Shown: positions 48,256-60,457 of the stretch, in pieces
Position numbering within the stretch: position 1 is the first letter of the stretch
Layout: every line of letters starts with the position of its first letter
Source: Gigaspora rosea
Taxonomy: Eukaryota; Glomeromycota; Glomeromycetes; Diversisporales; Gigasporaceae
DNA length: 64,000 nucleotides
NCBI GenBank assembly: GCA_003550325.1
Contig: QKWP01000005.1
Span: 154,926-218,925 of the forward strand
Direction of reading: 5' to 3'
Made by a program: the position numbers and the translations under genes
Notes under the pieces: model-generated
Seen by the model: the letters and a program-made list of their open reading frames with translations, nothing else
Databases searched by the model: none
Told to the model about the DNA's origin: nothing

Positions 48256-51200
48256 ATGCTTCCATTCTTTAGTGTGAAAGACAAAGACAAAGCAAAAGAT
48301 TTTAATTTCGAAATTGATGGAGAAATTTTTACTAAACGGTTTGAACCGGACATGAAACTTGAGGATGTGCGAAAAAAGTTGGCAGAAAGAAGAAATAACT
48401 GGAAAGCTGAAAAGTTTATGTTTAAACAAAATAAAAGACGAATATATCATGAGGATGAGTCTGATTACACATTAAATAAACTTCATAAATCTGATAAATC
48501 AAACATAATTGTTGAGAATCTGTTAAAGGAAATTAAAGTTCATGTTAATGGTGAAGAGTTAAAATTCCCACTAGACCCCGAAGATAAATTAAAGGATATC
48601 TGTACTATACTTAAACAAAGATTCGTTAATGATGGAATTAATGAAAATAGTAAAGATTTCAAGTTCAGACGGAAGAACGGAAAAATCGTTAGTAAATCCG
48701 AAGTTGATAATAATAGTTTAAAAGATATTTTAGTAAATGGCAATGAGTTATATATTGTCATCCTACAAGAAAGCAAGGTCATGATTTACAGTGATCATAG
48801 TAAGACTCCTAGCAAACCGCTCAGGCATACTTTAGATAAAGGAAAAAGTCTTGTTGAAATACGAAAAGAACTAGAATACTTTAATAGAACAAAGTAATCT
48901 TTATATGTGTCCAAATTGCAGTTTTCTAGATCAGGATAAAGCCCGTGTTACTAAATCCGAAGAAAATAAATTGAAATTAGGTGAAATTTTATCTATTGAA
49001 GATGGTAATGATGTTTTAAATCTTATTCGGGATGCTTGTCAAGAACATGAGCATGTTATTATTAAACTTATTAATAAGTGCGGTTCCGGTTTTATTATTA
49101 AAAATGGTTCAGTAGAACAGGCCGTACACCGTGCATTTACTATCAAAAATACACCAAAATATGAATTTTTGGAAAATGGACCTGATGAATACTCATTCGA
49201 ATGTATAAATGAATTTAATGATTTATGTGAGCGAAATTTATTACGTTTGGAAATGCCAAAGCCTCTATTTTGCCATGGGTTTCTGTTTTTTTTGGAGTTG
49301 ATTATGAATTATCGCTTAAAAAATTAACAAATTATAAAGAAACAAAAAAATATTCTTATGTAAAAATGAGGAAAGCATATATAAAAATTATTAAGGATAA
49401 CATTTCTCCAACTATTGAATTTAGTGACGAAGTCAAAAAAGCATTAAAAGAAGAAACACAATATAAAAAAGTAAAAAATCTTAAAAAAATTGCAGAAAAG
49501 TATGGTTACTTTTATGCAAACTCTGTTTATTTTGGAGGTGTTATCATTGAGAAATTAGAAGAAATAAAGCATTCAAGTACGTTGAATTTATTTATTATTT
49601 TGAAATATTTTAAATATGAATATTTTTGATATTAATCATTTAAACATTGCTTAGACAAGTACGAAAAGTCTGAAGGATTTGGTATCACATCTAATAGTAA
49701 GCTAACATATGCCGAAGCTAATACCGAAGCTAATACATGTGCTTCTTCGAAAAGAACAAAAAGTAATGAAAGGGTGATAAATTCCACTAATTTTAATCGC
49801 ACCGTGAAGGGTGGAAACAAATCTAAATTTAGACCAGAGGACCGTCAGGAATGGATCGCTTCAATTCAAAATTCTGAGGGTTGGGAAATAATTGAATATC
49901 ATAAAATCTATTCTATTTTTAGCTTATTGGAAGATGAATTGCAAAAAGATGTTATAGAAGCTTTGGGAAAAAGAATTTTGAAAGGTAAGGAAATTATTTT
50001 ATTCGGTTAAATTGGTAAAAACTAAATTCTTAACTTTCAAAATGAATAGTGGAAGTCGAATCAATTCAATTTTCAAGCAAAATCAATCACTATGTGTATG
50101 AATTAAGCAATAAATTAGATTGTATTCCTAAAGATCATATAAAAGATTGTCATATATTCACTACGGTTTTAAAAAAGAAGAAGGATAGGCATATATTTTC
50201 TTCATGCGTATCTTACGATGGTCGTCCTGACAAACCAAAAATTATTATCACTCGCGCTCCTAGTAAAAAAAACCTACCGGTAAAAAAGAATTTATCATCC
50301 AAATTGGATGGATGGTAATAGGATATCCAACTGATACCTTCGACCTCAAACTGTCGAATCAAGTTGTAATCGAAAGTGAAAAGTTCAAATTAAATGATCA
50401 ATATATTGTTGAAAATATTTCACATAGAAATGACTTAGAATCGATGAATAAATATGCATTAACTACATGCGTTTTAGATCATATTGAAATAAGTTCTTTA
50501 CAAAAAAAGGCAACGTCTTCAGAAGGGACAAATTCATTGACAACTTCTTCAGACGAGACAAATTCATTGCAGGAAGAGATAACTTCTTCAGAAGAGACTA
50601 ATTCATTGCAGGAAAAGACAACTTCTTCACAGAAAGAATCTTCAGTGATATCATCAAATAATAATATGTATGATTCAAAATTAATAGTTGGGTCTCATAT
50701 CTATCCACCAGATGCTGCGTGTTTATTTGTTTACTGCTCTGAAATGTATAAAACACAATTAGACAACGATCAACAACTATTCCAATTTTTAAAATTATTT
50801 ATGTGGTAATTAATACATTCTTTTAGCATTATAAGAAGTTTAATGATTCGTATAGGTTAATTAATATTTTCGGTTTATAGCACTATTTATATAAAGAAGG
50901 AATTCGCTATTAAAGACTTTAAGCAGGAAAAAGTAAAATGGAATAATAGGAATCTAACGAAAACATCAAGTGTCTGGCACTCAAAAATAGATCTGAAAAG
51001 TGTTCATAAAAAACTTGTTGATAATGATCTCATATTTATAGATCAAGCTTATAATAAAGACCCAACGAAAAAATCAACTATCCAGTACTTGAAAACAGAC
51101 AAAGATAATTTTAACACGAGTCCCATATTTATAAATCAACTCTTTAGTGATAAATATCCTAATAATAATAATTGCCATGGAATAATTAATGTTTCTCCTG

Positions 51201-51304
51201 AATATTTTCAGCTTAGAATATTGAATGATAATAAATTTGCAACGGAAATGCCCGAAATTTCTTTTTTTCGTATTCCTCAAGAAATAAATGTATTATACTC
51301 ATAG
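48256..51304 (+). pseudogene. Ubiquitin-like (beta-grasp) plus MACPF-type protein, with apparent frameshifts
   Basis: The N-terminal part (from ATG 48256) shows three tandem beta-grasp-like modules of about 80 residues: FEIDGEIFTKRFEP, IKVHVNGEELKFPLDP and VMIYSDHSKTPSKP, each followed by an L-x-D/E-I/V-R/C helix. Next comes a domain with HRAFTIKN and, near 49500, YGYFYANSVYFGG, which fits the MACPF signature (Y-G-x-x-[FY]-x6-G-G). GT-AG introns at 49577-49654, 49985-50049 and 50806-50880 join in phase; the last exon ends at TAG 51302. A Ser/Thr-rich linker of TSSEETNSL repeats lies at 50510-50640. Frames shift near 48892, 49235-49262 and 50262-50290, two of them at A-runs, so either consensus errors or early decay. 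Total coding length would be near 940 residues. MACPF proteins oligomerise into membrane pores; here that role is inference. Paired with the kinase-linked gene at 55.3-58.2 kb. Confidence 0.58.
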
Positions 51305-51513
51305 TATAGTCACCTGTAGTAAATTTTAGGGAATAATTTTTTCAAAATTTTATTGATAGTACAAGATTTATTGAGAATTCTTTCACGTTATTAGTCATGC
51401 AAAAATAGTGATATTTATGTAAAATTATCTGTATCTTTTTTTTTCTATGAAGTTTTAATATATAAAAATACACGACAAAATTTACAAATTGCAGTAATGA
51501 CATAATATATAGA

Positions 51514-52248
51514 ATGGGATTTTCAGTACCTTATTGCTTTATTGAAAATGGAAAAGGGAAAGACATCCGTGCAGCTATTACTGCATGTTTAAATCTTTGT
51601 ACAATCATGGTCTTAAAGAAGTAAAGCTAATCCTTTCTGTCAAAGATTTTGCTCAAATAAGTAATGGGCTGGCAATCTGGAATGATGCAAAAATTCAACT
51701 CTGTAGGTGGCACATGCTGCGTGCAATTGAGCAAAAACTTTCATCAAAATATAAAAAAGGAACATTACAATATAATGCTACACATGCACATCAACAATGT
51801 ACTATAATAAATTTTAGAAAAAGTTTTGGCGTATGACAATGATTCTAGAATCCCATTGGAGGATTCTTAAACATGATTTTTTATACAAATTTAATCACCC
51901 ACGTTTTGATGTACTTTGTAATATAATAATTACCAGAATGCTTCAAAATTATTATGTCGATATGATTGATCTTCTTGTTACCGTATTTTCGCGTAATAAC
52001 GTACACCTGTGCGTTATTTCGGGACGCACATTACCAATATTTAATAGACATGTGCGCTATACTTTTATTTATCATGCAAACTCTTAGGGGGTGCGTTATT
52101 TCGGGACGCATATGTGCGTTATTTCGAGTCAAATAGGCGATTTTTAAAAAAAGTGGCAATTTCAAAATAACGTACATGTGCGTTATTACGCGAAAATACG
52201 GTACTGAACGAATTCAACCTTCTTGGCGAAAGGATTTCAAACTAAAGA
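51514..52248 (+). pseudogene. MULE-type transposase fragment interrupted by a MITE
   Basis: Pieces resemble the catalytic region of Mutator-like transposases: PYCFIENGKG, then after a frameshift near 51590 LILSVKDFAQI, IQLCRWHMLRAIEQKL (the C/D-x-W-H stretch) and MTMILESHWRILKHDFLYKF. At 51981-52201 a 221-bp MITE with TA duplication sits inside; skipping it, GTT-ACT-GAA reads on into ERIQPSWRKDFKLKM. N-terminal zinc-binding and C-terminal SWIM parts are missing. It is not clearly the source of the Mutator-type MITEs at 22-26 kb. Confidence 0.72.
51981..52201. mobile_element. MITE with CCGTATTTTCGCG ends inside the MULE relic
   Basis: TA at 51979-51980 and 52202-52203. Termini CCGTATTTTCGCGTAATAAC and the complement of GTTATTACGCGAAAATACGG. 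The interior repeats TGTGCGTTATTTCGGGACGC. Confidence 0.88.
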
Positions 52249-53432
52249 TGCTTGACGAAATGTTTTTTGCGATGACGAAATGGTTTCGTCATGGTTTCGT
52301 CATGACGAAACCTTGACGATTGACGAAACCCCCGACGATTGACGAAGCCCATGACGAATTGACGAAATCTATGACGAATTGACGAAATCTATGACGAATT
52401 GACGAAACATATGACGAATTGACGAAACCTTGACAAACCTTTAACAATTGATAAACCTTGATAAATCTATTCAGGAACCCCTTTAGCATAATGATCTTGG
52501 ATACACTAAACCTTAAATTGTTTCAAAGAAGGTTGTTTCATTATAAGGTTTCATTGGCTTTTTTCTTTTTTTCTTCTTACGTGTTCAAATTTATGTCGGG
52601 TTGATCCGGAATATGCACGCGTTTGTTTTCGTCGATTCCGGATAACCCGTCATATATTCCGAACACGTGCGAAAGAGGGAAGAGAAGCGAAAATACTTGA
52701 AAACCAATGTTTAAATCGACCTTGGTGCACTAATTAAAAATGATGGGAACGAAATGCTAGTATAATGTGCACCAATCTATCGTTGTAGTCTCCAACAACA
52801 ACACCTTAACCCTAAACTTCTATCTTTACGCGCTTTGTTTATTTACAAAATTTAATTTCCTTTTTTGATTTGTTATTCGTAAATAAGTAAAATCACGATG
52901 GATATCGAGAATGTAATGGATATCTTAATATGTATGTATTGTTATCCAACCTGTATTGATTCTCTATCGCTGCTATTAATTATGCATGATCGCCCTGTTC
53001 TGTTAAAACAACGTTTTTTTTAGCTCTTATCGTTATTGACCGCGACTTTTCCTATGGAATTGCCTAAAAGGTTAATTAGGTTATATTCTTTTGTACATGA
53101 CCCTTTTGCGGGTTATTAAAACACTTCTTAATTTTTATAAACGCGGTAATTAACTCTATCTTGTATGAATATAACTCATCAGGTTTCGTCATAGGTTTCG
53201 TCAATTCGTCATAGGATTCGTCAATTCGTCATAGGTTTCGTCAATTCGTCATAGGTTTCGTCAATTTGTCATAGGTTTCGTCAATTCATCATAGGTTTCG
53301 TCAATTCGTCATAGGTTTCGTCAATCGTCAGGGGTTTCGTCAATCGTCAATTCGTCAATGGGAAGTCACCTGACGAAATGGTTTCGTCATTCGTCAATGA
53401 CGAATGATTCGTTATTCGTCAGGCATCTTTAT
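52243..53432. mobile_element. 1.2-kb inverted-repeat element with GACGAAA arrays
   Basis: AAAGATGCTTGACGAAATG at the left and TTCGTCAGGCATCTTT at the right. The left subterminal part is tandem CTATGACGAATTGACGAAAT, the right its inverse TTTCGTCAATTCGTCATAGG, 17-20 bp per unit. Inside lie a hairpin (ACGTGTTC..GGGTTGATCCGGA, 52577-52668), TATAATGTGCACC, and a 41-codon frame from 52898 (MDIENVMDIL...) of unknown meaning. Terminal plus subterminal layout is like the hAT-like elements at 30 and 41.7 kb, but no duplication is evident. Confidence 0.72.
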
Positions 53433-53860
53433 TAGGAGATATAGAAAATTCTTTCTTTAAGTTAGTACAATGGAATAACATATATCCACTTATTATGAAG
53501 CACATCAATCAGTTTGAAGATCTATTCTTAATAGTTCACAATATGGAGTGTCTTCAATTAAAAGGGTTGAGATATTTGAGTTTAATTATTTGTTTTGATT
53601 TTCGGACTGATCCGGGATCAATCAAATTTCACGATATTGATTGGTTAAAGACGGCAGGTGACTATCGGGTAAACTCGTGACGTGTTGGCTCTACGCAGCC
53701 TCATGTAATTTTTCTTTTTACATTATCTTGATTTTTTATTATGTAATTCGACTTTCATTTATAATTAAAAAAAGTCAATCATGTCAAAATTTATATGAAT
53801 TTAACGAAAACTCATTTTTCAAAAAAATGTAAAAATGGGCCCTTTTAATTGAAGACACCC
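53433..53860. other. Stretch without assignable gene
   Basis: A frame reading LGDIENSFFKLVQWNN then MKHINQFEDLFLIVHNME (53430-53680) has fairly protein-like composition but no family I recognise; it may be a continuation of the MULE relic or an unrelated scrap. Confidence 0.3.
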
Positions 53861-53869
53861 CATATAAGT

Positions 53870-54170
53870 GAGATGAAACTATTGATAATGAAGGTTGAAT
53901 ACGAATTGAATTTAGATGATAATTCGAACGATATTGATAATAATATGATATAGATGTTACGAATAATAATGCTATTGAACTAAAGGCTGTACTTGAAAAG
54001 GTAGATATAATATATATATTTCGGTTATATGTGTTTTATAAATAACTTATTTTTTTCGCAGGCTACCCGCTCTTCCCCAGCAAAAAAATGGTTGTATTCT
54101 GTTTAAAAAACTTTAGTCCTATATAAAAAAGATGGTTGAGGATTTAGAATTTTGAAACGGTAAGAAATAC
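53870..54170 (+). pseudogene. Relic of an unknown spliced gene
   Basis: Protein-like segments VEYELNLDDNSNDIDNN and, one frame over, VTNNNAIELKAVLEK end at a good donor (GTAGATATA, 53999) with an acceptor TTTTTTTCGCAG at 54061 leading to ATRSSPAKKWLYSV. The frame change and stops in both exons suggest decay. No family recognised. Confidence 0.35.
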
Positions 54171-55285
54171 ATGGAATGGACGAAATCCAAATACCTTTTA
54201 TTGGCAATAAATAATTGATAAGTTTATATACGATCAAATAATTAAATGTCTAATAACGGGTCTTTTCTCTCTCAATTCATATCGATTATAACAATAAGCG
54301 AAATTTTTTAAATTATCAAATTTCCGACTAAATTTTAGATATCCGGCATTATTATATATTAAATTAAATTTTCGTTTTATTATGTTTGCTCATGCGAAAA
54401 CTTGCTATTTTTTTTAGCCAAAACATTGTACTTAGGCTTGTAATATTTCACAATTAAATAAACTTGATTGCAATATTATATTTTATAAAAAAAATTCGGG
54501 TAGCTATAAATAGCATCATCCAAAATTACATAATCGCTCAAACAAATATTTATTATTCACTTGGTTTCGTGTATTATTTTCTATCTTATGTCATATGATA
54601 AATTTATCGGTATATCAACACTAAAAATTTTTGAGCACCGATTACGTAACTGATTTTTGGGGTGTTACTAGGGCGGTTAAAGTAAACCTGTCATCGATTT
54701 TTAAATTTTATGAATAATTTGACCAGGCAATTGATTTTTACATCAGCAAATCTACTTAATGCAAACTAATAAAAATGTGTCTCAGATTAATGGTTTCCTC
54801 AGATGTCGATCGGCCTAAGTTTAGGATAGGGTTAGGGTATAGTTTAGGCCAATCAATGTCGATCAGTTAATGTTTGCCAAATAATCGACATCTGAGGAAA
54901 TCGTTAGCCTGAGGTACAACAAAATACAAAATGTCCAGAAATCAGTCACTCATAAAAATAATGCATAGCGTTTGTCTTTAATCTTGTGATGGAATTAATC
55001 GAAAATATGTCATATAAAAGTTACTCAACAGAAAAACTGCAATACAATAATATATGAAAATTAATATGTTTCCATGAACAGAATAATATTATTTCGTATA
55101 GCTTTTAAATTTTCCCATAATTAAACAAATCCAAGATATTGTATATAATCGGCAAATTCTAACTAATTAATGAACCAATAGCTTTCAAATAAACATTTTT
55201 ACATTCGCTAGTTGATACATCAGCTTTTACAAATTCTTGATTAAAAATAAAAATATACGAGTAAAGAGAATACTTAATCTTATAT
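54171..55285. other. Intergenic stretch with one MITE
   Basis: At 54781-54923 CTCAGATTAATGGTTTCCTC and the complement of GAGGAAATCGTTAGCCTGAG bound a short element with GGATAGGGTTAGGGTAT at 54828 (telomere-like core family). Otherwise no gene is seen. Confidence 0.55.
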
Positions 55286-58205
55286 TCAGTATTGATACTT
55301 TGAGTATTCACTTTCAACGTCATCACTTTCATATCCGCCTTCAGCATCATAATTTTCAGTCCCACTTTCAACTTTATCGCTTTCAGATCCACTTTCAGCA
55401 TCATCTTCTTCGGATCCACTTTCAACCCCGTCATCTTCAGATCTATCTTCAACTTCATCATCTTCGGATCCACTTTCGACACCATCGTCTTCAGATCCGC
55501 TTTCAAATTTGTCGATTTCAGATCTATTTTCATGTGGATTGTAATCTATTTTTAATTCAATTTTACCGTCCTGAGTTCTCGAATAATCACCCAATAAGGG
55601 GTATTCAAATGACAAAATTATACGGGAGTTTTCTGGCAAATTTTTCGGAACATTTATTAATACGCTTGATTTACCATTACTAACATCTTGCATTTCCATG
55701 TTTAATATAGATAATTCCCGTGTATGAGGACTATAAAAGTTAATTTCATCTGGAAATCCAATTAACATCCACATAATTTGTAAATTTTCTGTATATAAAT
55801 CACTATTAAAAGTAAAAAAAAAAAAAAAAATTAAAGAAAAAAAATAAATAATGATGTTTATCATATGTTGTTCAAATATTGTTTCATTTTTACTTACTTC
55901 ATCTCATCAAAATTTTCAATTATTGCTAAAAAACCGGCTCTACTACTGGATCGTATTTTTACAACGGCTTTATCAATAACTTCAAATGAGTATTTATTCG
56001 ATATGGTTACCTTTGCAAAAATATGATAATTGCTACTTTCTAAATGAGAAGGAAAGTCTATATTATAATACCCGACATTCTTAATTATTTGCACGACTCC
56101 TGTCATAAGAATTTTGGGAAGATTATCTATTCCTAGAATTGACTTGATGTTGCCCCTAACTGGTTCTTCAAAAAGTTCATATAATGGAACTAATTCGCTT
56201 TGACCAATAATCCGTAATAATTTAAAGTCTTGTTTCAAATGTTCATTTAACCACGTTTCAATATCATTTTTTCCAACAACTTTTCCATTTATCGACATCA
56301 AATACTTCTCATCGAACCCGTATTTATCCTTCCATAAAATAAAAAGCTTTTCTAGTTCTAATGAATAATTCTCTTCAAATTTTATCTGTTGATCTGCAAG
56401 GTCTAATTCCTTTTGTAAAATACATGATCTGCGTAATTTTTGACCAAGGATAATTTTCAGAGAAAACAAATAGCCAAATGTATTAAACACGTTAATTAAT
56501 TCTTTATATGGTCTCTCATTATTTAAAGCATTGTAAATTGCTATTTTTATTTCTTTGGTTGGCTTAATGTTTTTCGGTCAAAATTCAATTCAACTAATGG
56601 AAAATCAGCTTCAAAATAAAATTTATTGAATGACCGATTATTATTGAGAAAATTTTTTGATTGCACCATAATATTGACTAATTTCGGCGGCAATGACTGA
56701 AAAGAAGAAATATCTATACAATTATTTAATAAAAATAATTCTCTTCTATCTTTTGGTGATGTCAATTTAATATGACATATTTCAATATTTGATTTCATCT
56801 CCGGTTCAGAATTAAATGCTCGATTTGTAGCGATACATTTTTCTTGCGAGTTAATAACAAGGCCGTAATTTAATTTGTGAAATTCTACTAAATTTCTTTT
56901 AAGAATAACTTGAGGCAAATTTAAGTACATGTAAGCAAATAATATTACTTTTAAATAAACAATCAATACTTGTTTTTATAAATAAAACAAAATTGCCTAC
57001 CATTTTGAAGATTTAAACTTCTGCTTAAACATGAGCTTTTGTAATAAGCTTTTTCGTGTATTTTATAAATAAGCCGTGATGAAAATTTTTCTTTTGAATT
57101 TTTTGATAAGTTTTCAATTGCTTCAACTTGTCTATATAATTCAGTTCCTTCATTAGATACATCATTTCGATATTGCTTCAACTTATCAACCAATTCTTTG
57201 GCAGATGGTCTGTTTTCAGGTCTATCATCCAAGCAATTATTCATTAAATCTAAAAGTAGCTGAGGAACTTCGTGTTTAATTTCAGGTCTCTGGCCCATAC
57301 ATATCTTTAATGCTAAATCAGTATCATGTGGAATATCATAATATGGTGGATATCCATTGAAAATTTCAGTTATAATAATTCCAAAAGAATAAATATCTGA
57401 TGATTGAGTATATTTAATTTCATTTTTTCCAGATGCTTTTAACATTTTCAACATTTCTGGAGCAACATAAGGAAGCACACCAAAAAGCTCAATAGAATTT
57501 GAGTCTTGTAATACTGGTTTGCATAAACCAATATCAGTTATAAAAAAAAAAACAAAAATACTCATTGACAATATTTCCGGAATGAAAATCTTTATGTACT
57601 AATCCAGCTTCATGAATTGTATAAAGCCCTTCGGCCATATAGTATAAGTTATCTATTTTAAAATTCCATGTTAAGTCATAATATTTGCTATCTAATAAGT
57701 TTCGAAGACTTCCTTGATTTGCATACTGTGTAACTATCATATAATCACTATCTTGAGGATTTTTAGTTATACCATAAATTGCAATTGCTGAATCTCCCCC
57801 ATGATTGTGTTGATTTTTAATCTAAACATTAATTAGATTAAATCAATTTATTATATTAATTACATTATTAATATATTTAATTTATATGCAATTCTTACTT
57901 TTTCTAAAAAATCTTTGTTAATATCTTTAGAATTATGAAGACTTTTTAGACAAACACTTGTTTGTGAATTTCGAATCCATTCATTATTGTTAGGCGAATT
58001 ATATCCATAAATATATCCATCAGTCCAAATTGCTTTAAAGACTGTACCAAATTCTCCTTTTGCAATATACTTAATTTTTGTTAATTTATTAAAAGGAACC
58101 CATTCAATGATATCACTAAACTTATTTGCAGTAAGTTGTGTTTGTTGAATAAACTCATCAATTTCATTATTACCACTTGTCCAATTATGAAATTCTTCTT
58201 CAAAT
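55286..58205 (-). CDS. Protein kinase fused to a MACPF-type module with acidic tail
   Basis: Minus-strand exons 58205-57899, 57821-57001, 56908-55898 and 55802-55286, with phase-consistent GT-AG introns of 77, 92 and 95 bp. Exon 1 has FEEEFHNWTSGN..IDEFIQ, WVPF and P-loop AKGEFGTVFKAIW with VCLKSL lysine. Exon 2 has HKDFHSGNIV, DIGLCKP, LPYVAPEML and SDIYSFGIIITEI, completing a TKL-like kinase. Exon 3 has NYGLVINSQEKCIATNRAF and FGYLFSLKIILGQ, matching the counterpart region and signature of the gene at 48.3 kb, then WLNEHLKQDFKLLRIIGQ. Exon 4 ends in ESGSEDDGVE-type acidic repeats. Two single-base frame changes exist: an 11-T run at 57542-57552 between catalytic loop and DIGL, and near 56555. 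Catalytic residues are otherwise intact, so sequence error is as likely as decay. Predicted to be a signal-gated membrane-active protein; inference only. Upstream exons may lie at 61.5-62.7 kb. Confidence 0.66.
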
Positions 58206-59463
58206 CTTAAACATTATTAAAAGTTATGGAATTAACAAATAAAAATTAGTGATTATTATTGTTTTAGAATTATTGATATAAAGTGTTTGATTGTGATTAA
58301 AATAATCAAATAACTGAAAGAATAATAATAATAATAATTATTAAAATTGAATTATCAATATTTTGTTTGAATTGACTTGAAAAATATTCTTATCAGTTAT
58401 ACTTTTAACTTACTGACTATTGTAATGTTTTGATTGTGATAACATAATTAACATAACAGAAATAATAGAAATAATATGTTATTAGAATTGAATTATCAAT
58501 ATTTTTTTGAATTAACTTGCAAACATTCTTATTAGTTATACTTTTAACTTACATACTATTGTAGTGTGTTTGATTGTAGTAACAGAAATAATAGTAATAA
58601 TATGTTATTAGAATTGAATTATTCAATATTTTTCTTGAATTGACTTGAAAAATATTCTTATTAGTATACTATTAACTTACTTGCTATAGTATTCGATTGT
58701 GGTAACATAATTGACATAACAGGAAATAATAGTAATAATATATTATTAGAATTGAATTATCAATATTTTTTGCATTAACTTGAAAACTATTCTTATTAGC
58801 TATACTGTTAACTTACATACTATAATATTTGATTGTATATAACAGAAATAATATGTTATTAGAATTGAATTACCAATATATTTTTTTTGAATTGACTTGA
58901 AAAATATTGGTTATACTGATAACCTACTTTCTATAGCATATAATTGTAATAACATACCGGTAATTTATATAACAGAAATAATAGAAATATTATGTAATTA
59001 AAATTGTATTATCAATACTTTTTCGAATTGACTTGAAAAATAATACTATTAACTTACATTCTTTAGTGTATGATTGCAATAATATAATTGAGGTAACAGA
59101 AATAATAGTAATAATATGTTATTGAATAAAATTATTGATATTTTTTTAATTGACTTAAAAAATATTCTTATCAGTTAACTTACTTGCTATAGTGTTTAAT
59201 TGTGATAACATAATTAATATAACAGAAATAATGGTAATAATAGTATAATATGTTATTATAATTAAATTATCAATATTTTTTTGAATTGATTAAAAATATT
59301 CTTATCAATTATACTATTAACTTACATACTATTGTAGTGTGTCTGATTGTAATAACTTAATTGATGTGACAGAAATAATAGTAATAATATATTATTAGAA
59401 TTAAAATATCAATATTTTTTTGAATGACTTGAAAATATTCTTATCATTTATACTGTTAACTTA

Positions 59464-59790
59464 GAGTAGCAATCAAATCACCAATTACTTCACAGATATC
59501 AACCTACACCAACAATCATTTTACCGACAAGCTTTTTTTACTGACACAAAATTTGCTAATACTTATTTACTGACAAGTTCCTTTTCACTAAAAAATTGAT
59601 TTTACTGACACACATTTCACCGACAGTTACATTTACTGACAAAATCAACTTACTGACAAGCTCATTTTACTGAAAAATGAATATACTGACAAGCTTATTC
59701 TACTGACAATACAATTTGTCGACAATACGATTTGCTGACAATACAATTACTGACAATACAACTCGTTGATATATGAGACCACAGCAATGT
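59464..59790. mobile_element. CACCGACA-type element inside the minisatellite
   Basis: Dense TTTACTGACAAGCT-like units. GAGTAGCAATCAAATCACC at the left resembles the terminus GGGTGGCAATCAATTAATTG of 41782-42098. The right border is approximate. Confidence 0.65.
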
Positions 59791-60034
59791 AATAAACTAC
59801 TAAGAATAATTACGTATTATGCAATTTATTAATAATGGCTTACTTTCTATAGTGTTTGATTATGATAATATAATTAATATAACAGAAATAATAGTAATAA
59901 TATATAATTAGAATTGCATTAACAATATTTTTTGAATTGACTTAAAAAATATTCTTATTATTTATACTATTACTTACTGACTATTGTAGTATGTTTGATT
60001 GTAATAATATAATTGATGTAATAGAAATAACAAA

Positions 60035-60457
60035 CATATGTTCCGATTTTTGGAATTTATAAAAAAAGCTTATTTTTTTAAACTTTAAAGCTATATAATT
60101 TTTGATCTACAGGTCCATTTTAAATGATTTTATCACCAAACGTTTGCTTCTTTGAGATGATTCCAATAAGCTAAAAATTATAAAAATCCAATCACAGGGT
60201 CATAAGAAAATGTGCTATCAAATAGATGATGCACCTAAAATTGGTTTGACATAGATCAAACCAATTTCAGGTGCATCACCTATTTGACAGTGCATTTTCT
60301 CATGACCCTGTGATTGGATTTTTATGATTTGGCTTGTTGGAATCATCTCAAAGAGATGAACATTTTGGTAGTAAAATCATTTAAAATAGACCAGTAGATC
60401 AAAAATTATATAGCTTTAATAAGCATTTTTTATAAATTCCAAAAATTGGAGCATATG
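60035..60457. mobile_element. Long-palindrome foldback element, ~200-bp arms
   Basis: Starts CATATGTTCCGATTTTTGG, ends CCAAAAATTGGAGCATATG; arms run inwards through AATCCAATCACAGGGTCAT to a centre at GACATAGATC. About 90% arm identity by eye. A related palindrome lies within 37486-38045. Confidence 0.82.

Noticed and set aside
48902-48930. A 28-bp GT-AG intron (GTAATC...TTGCAG) explaining the frame change near 48892
   Set aside because: Too short to splice; a base change in the AAAG run is simpler.
52300-53420. GACGAAA arrays as a CRISPR array
   Set aside because: Units are contiguous and inverted between the two ends, with no unique spacers; the source is a eukaryote.
55237-55683. Plus-strand frame of His/Phe/Gln repeats
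   Set aside because: Antisense of the acidic ESGSEDD repeats in the kinase-MACPF gene.
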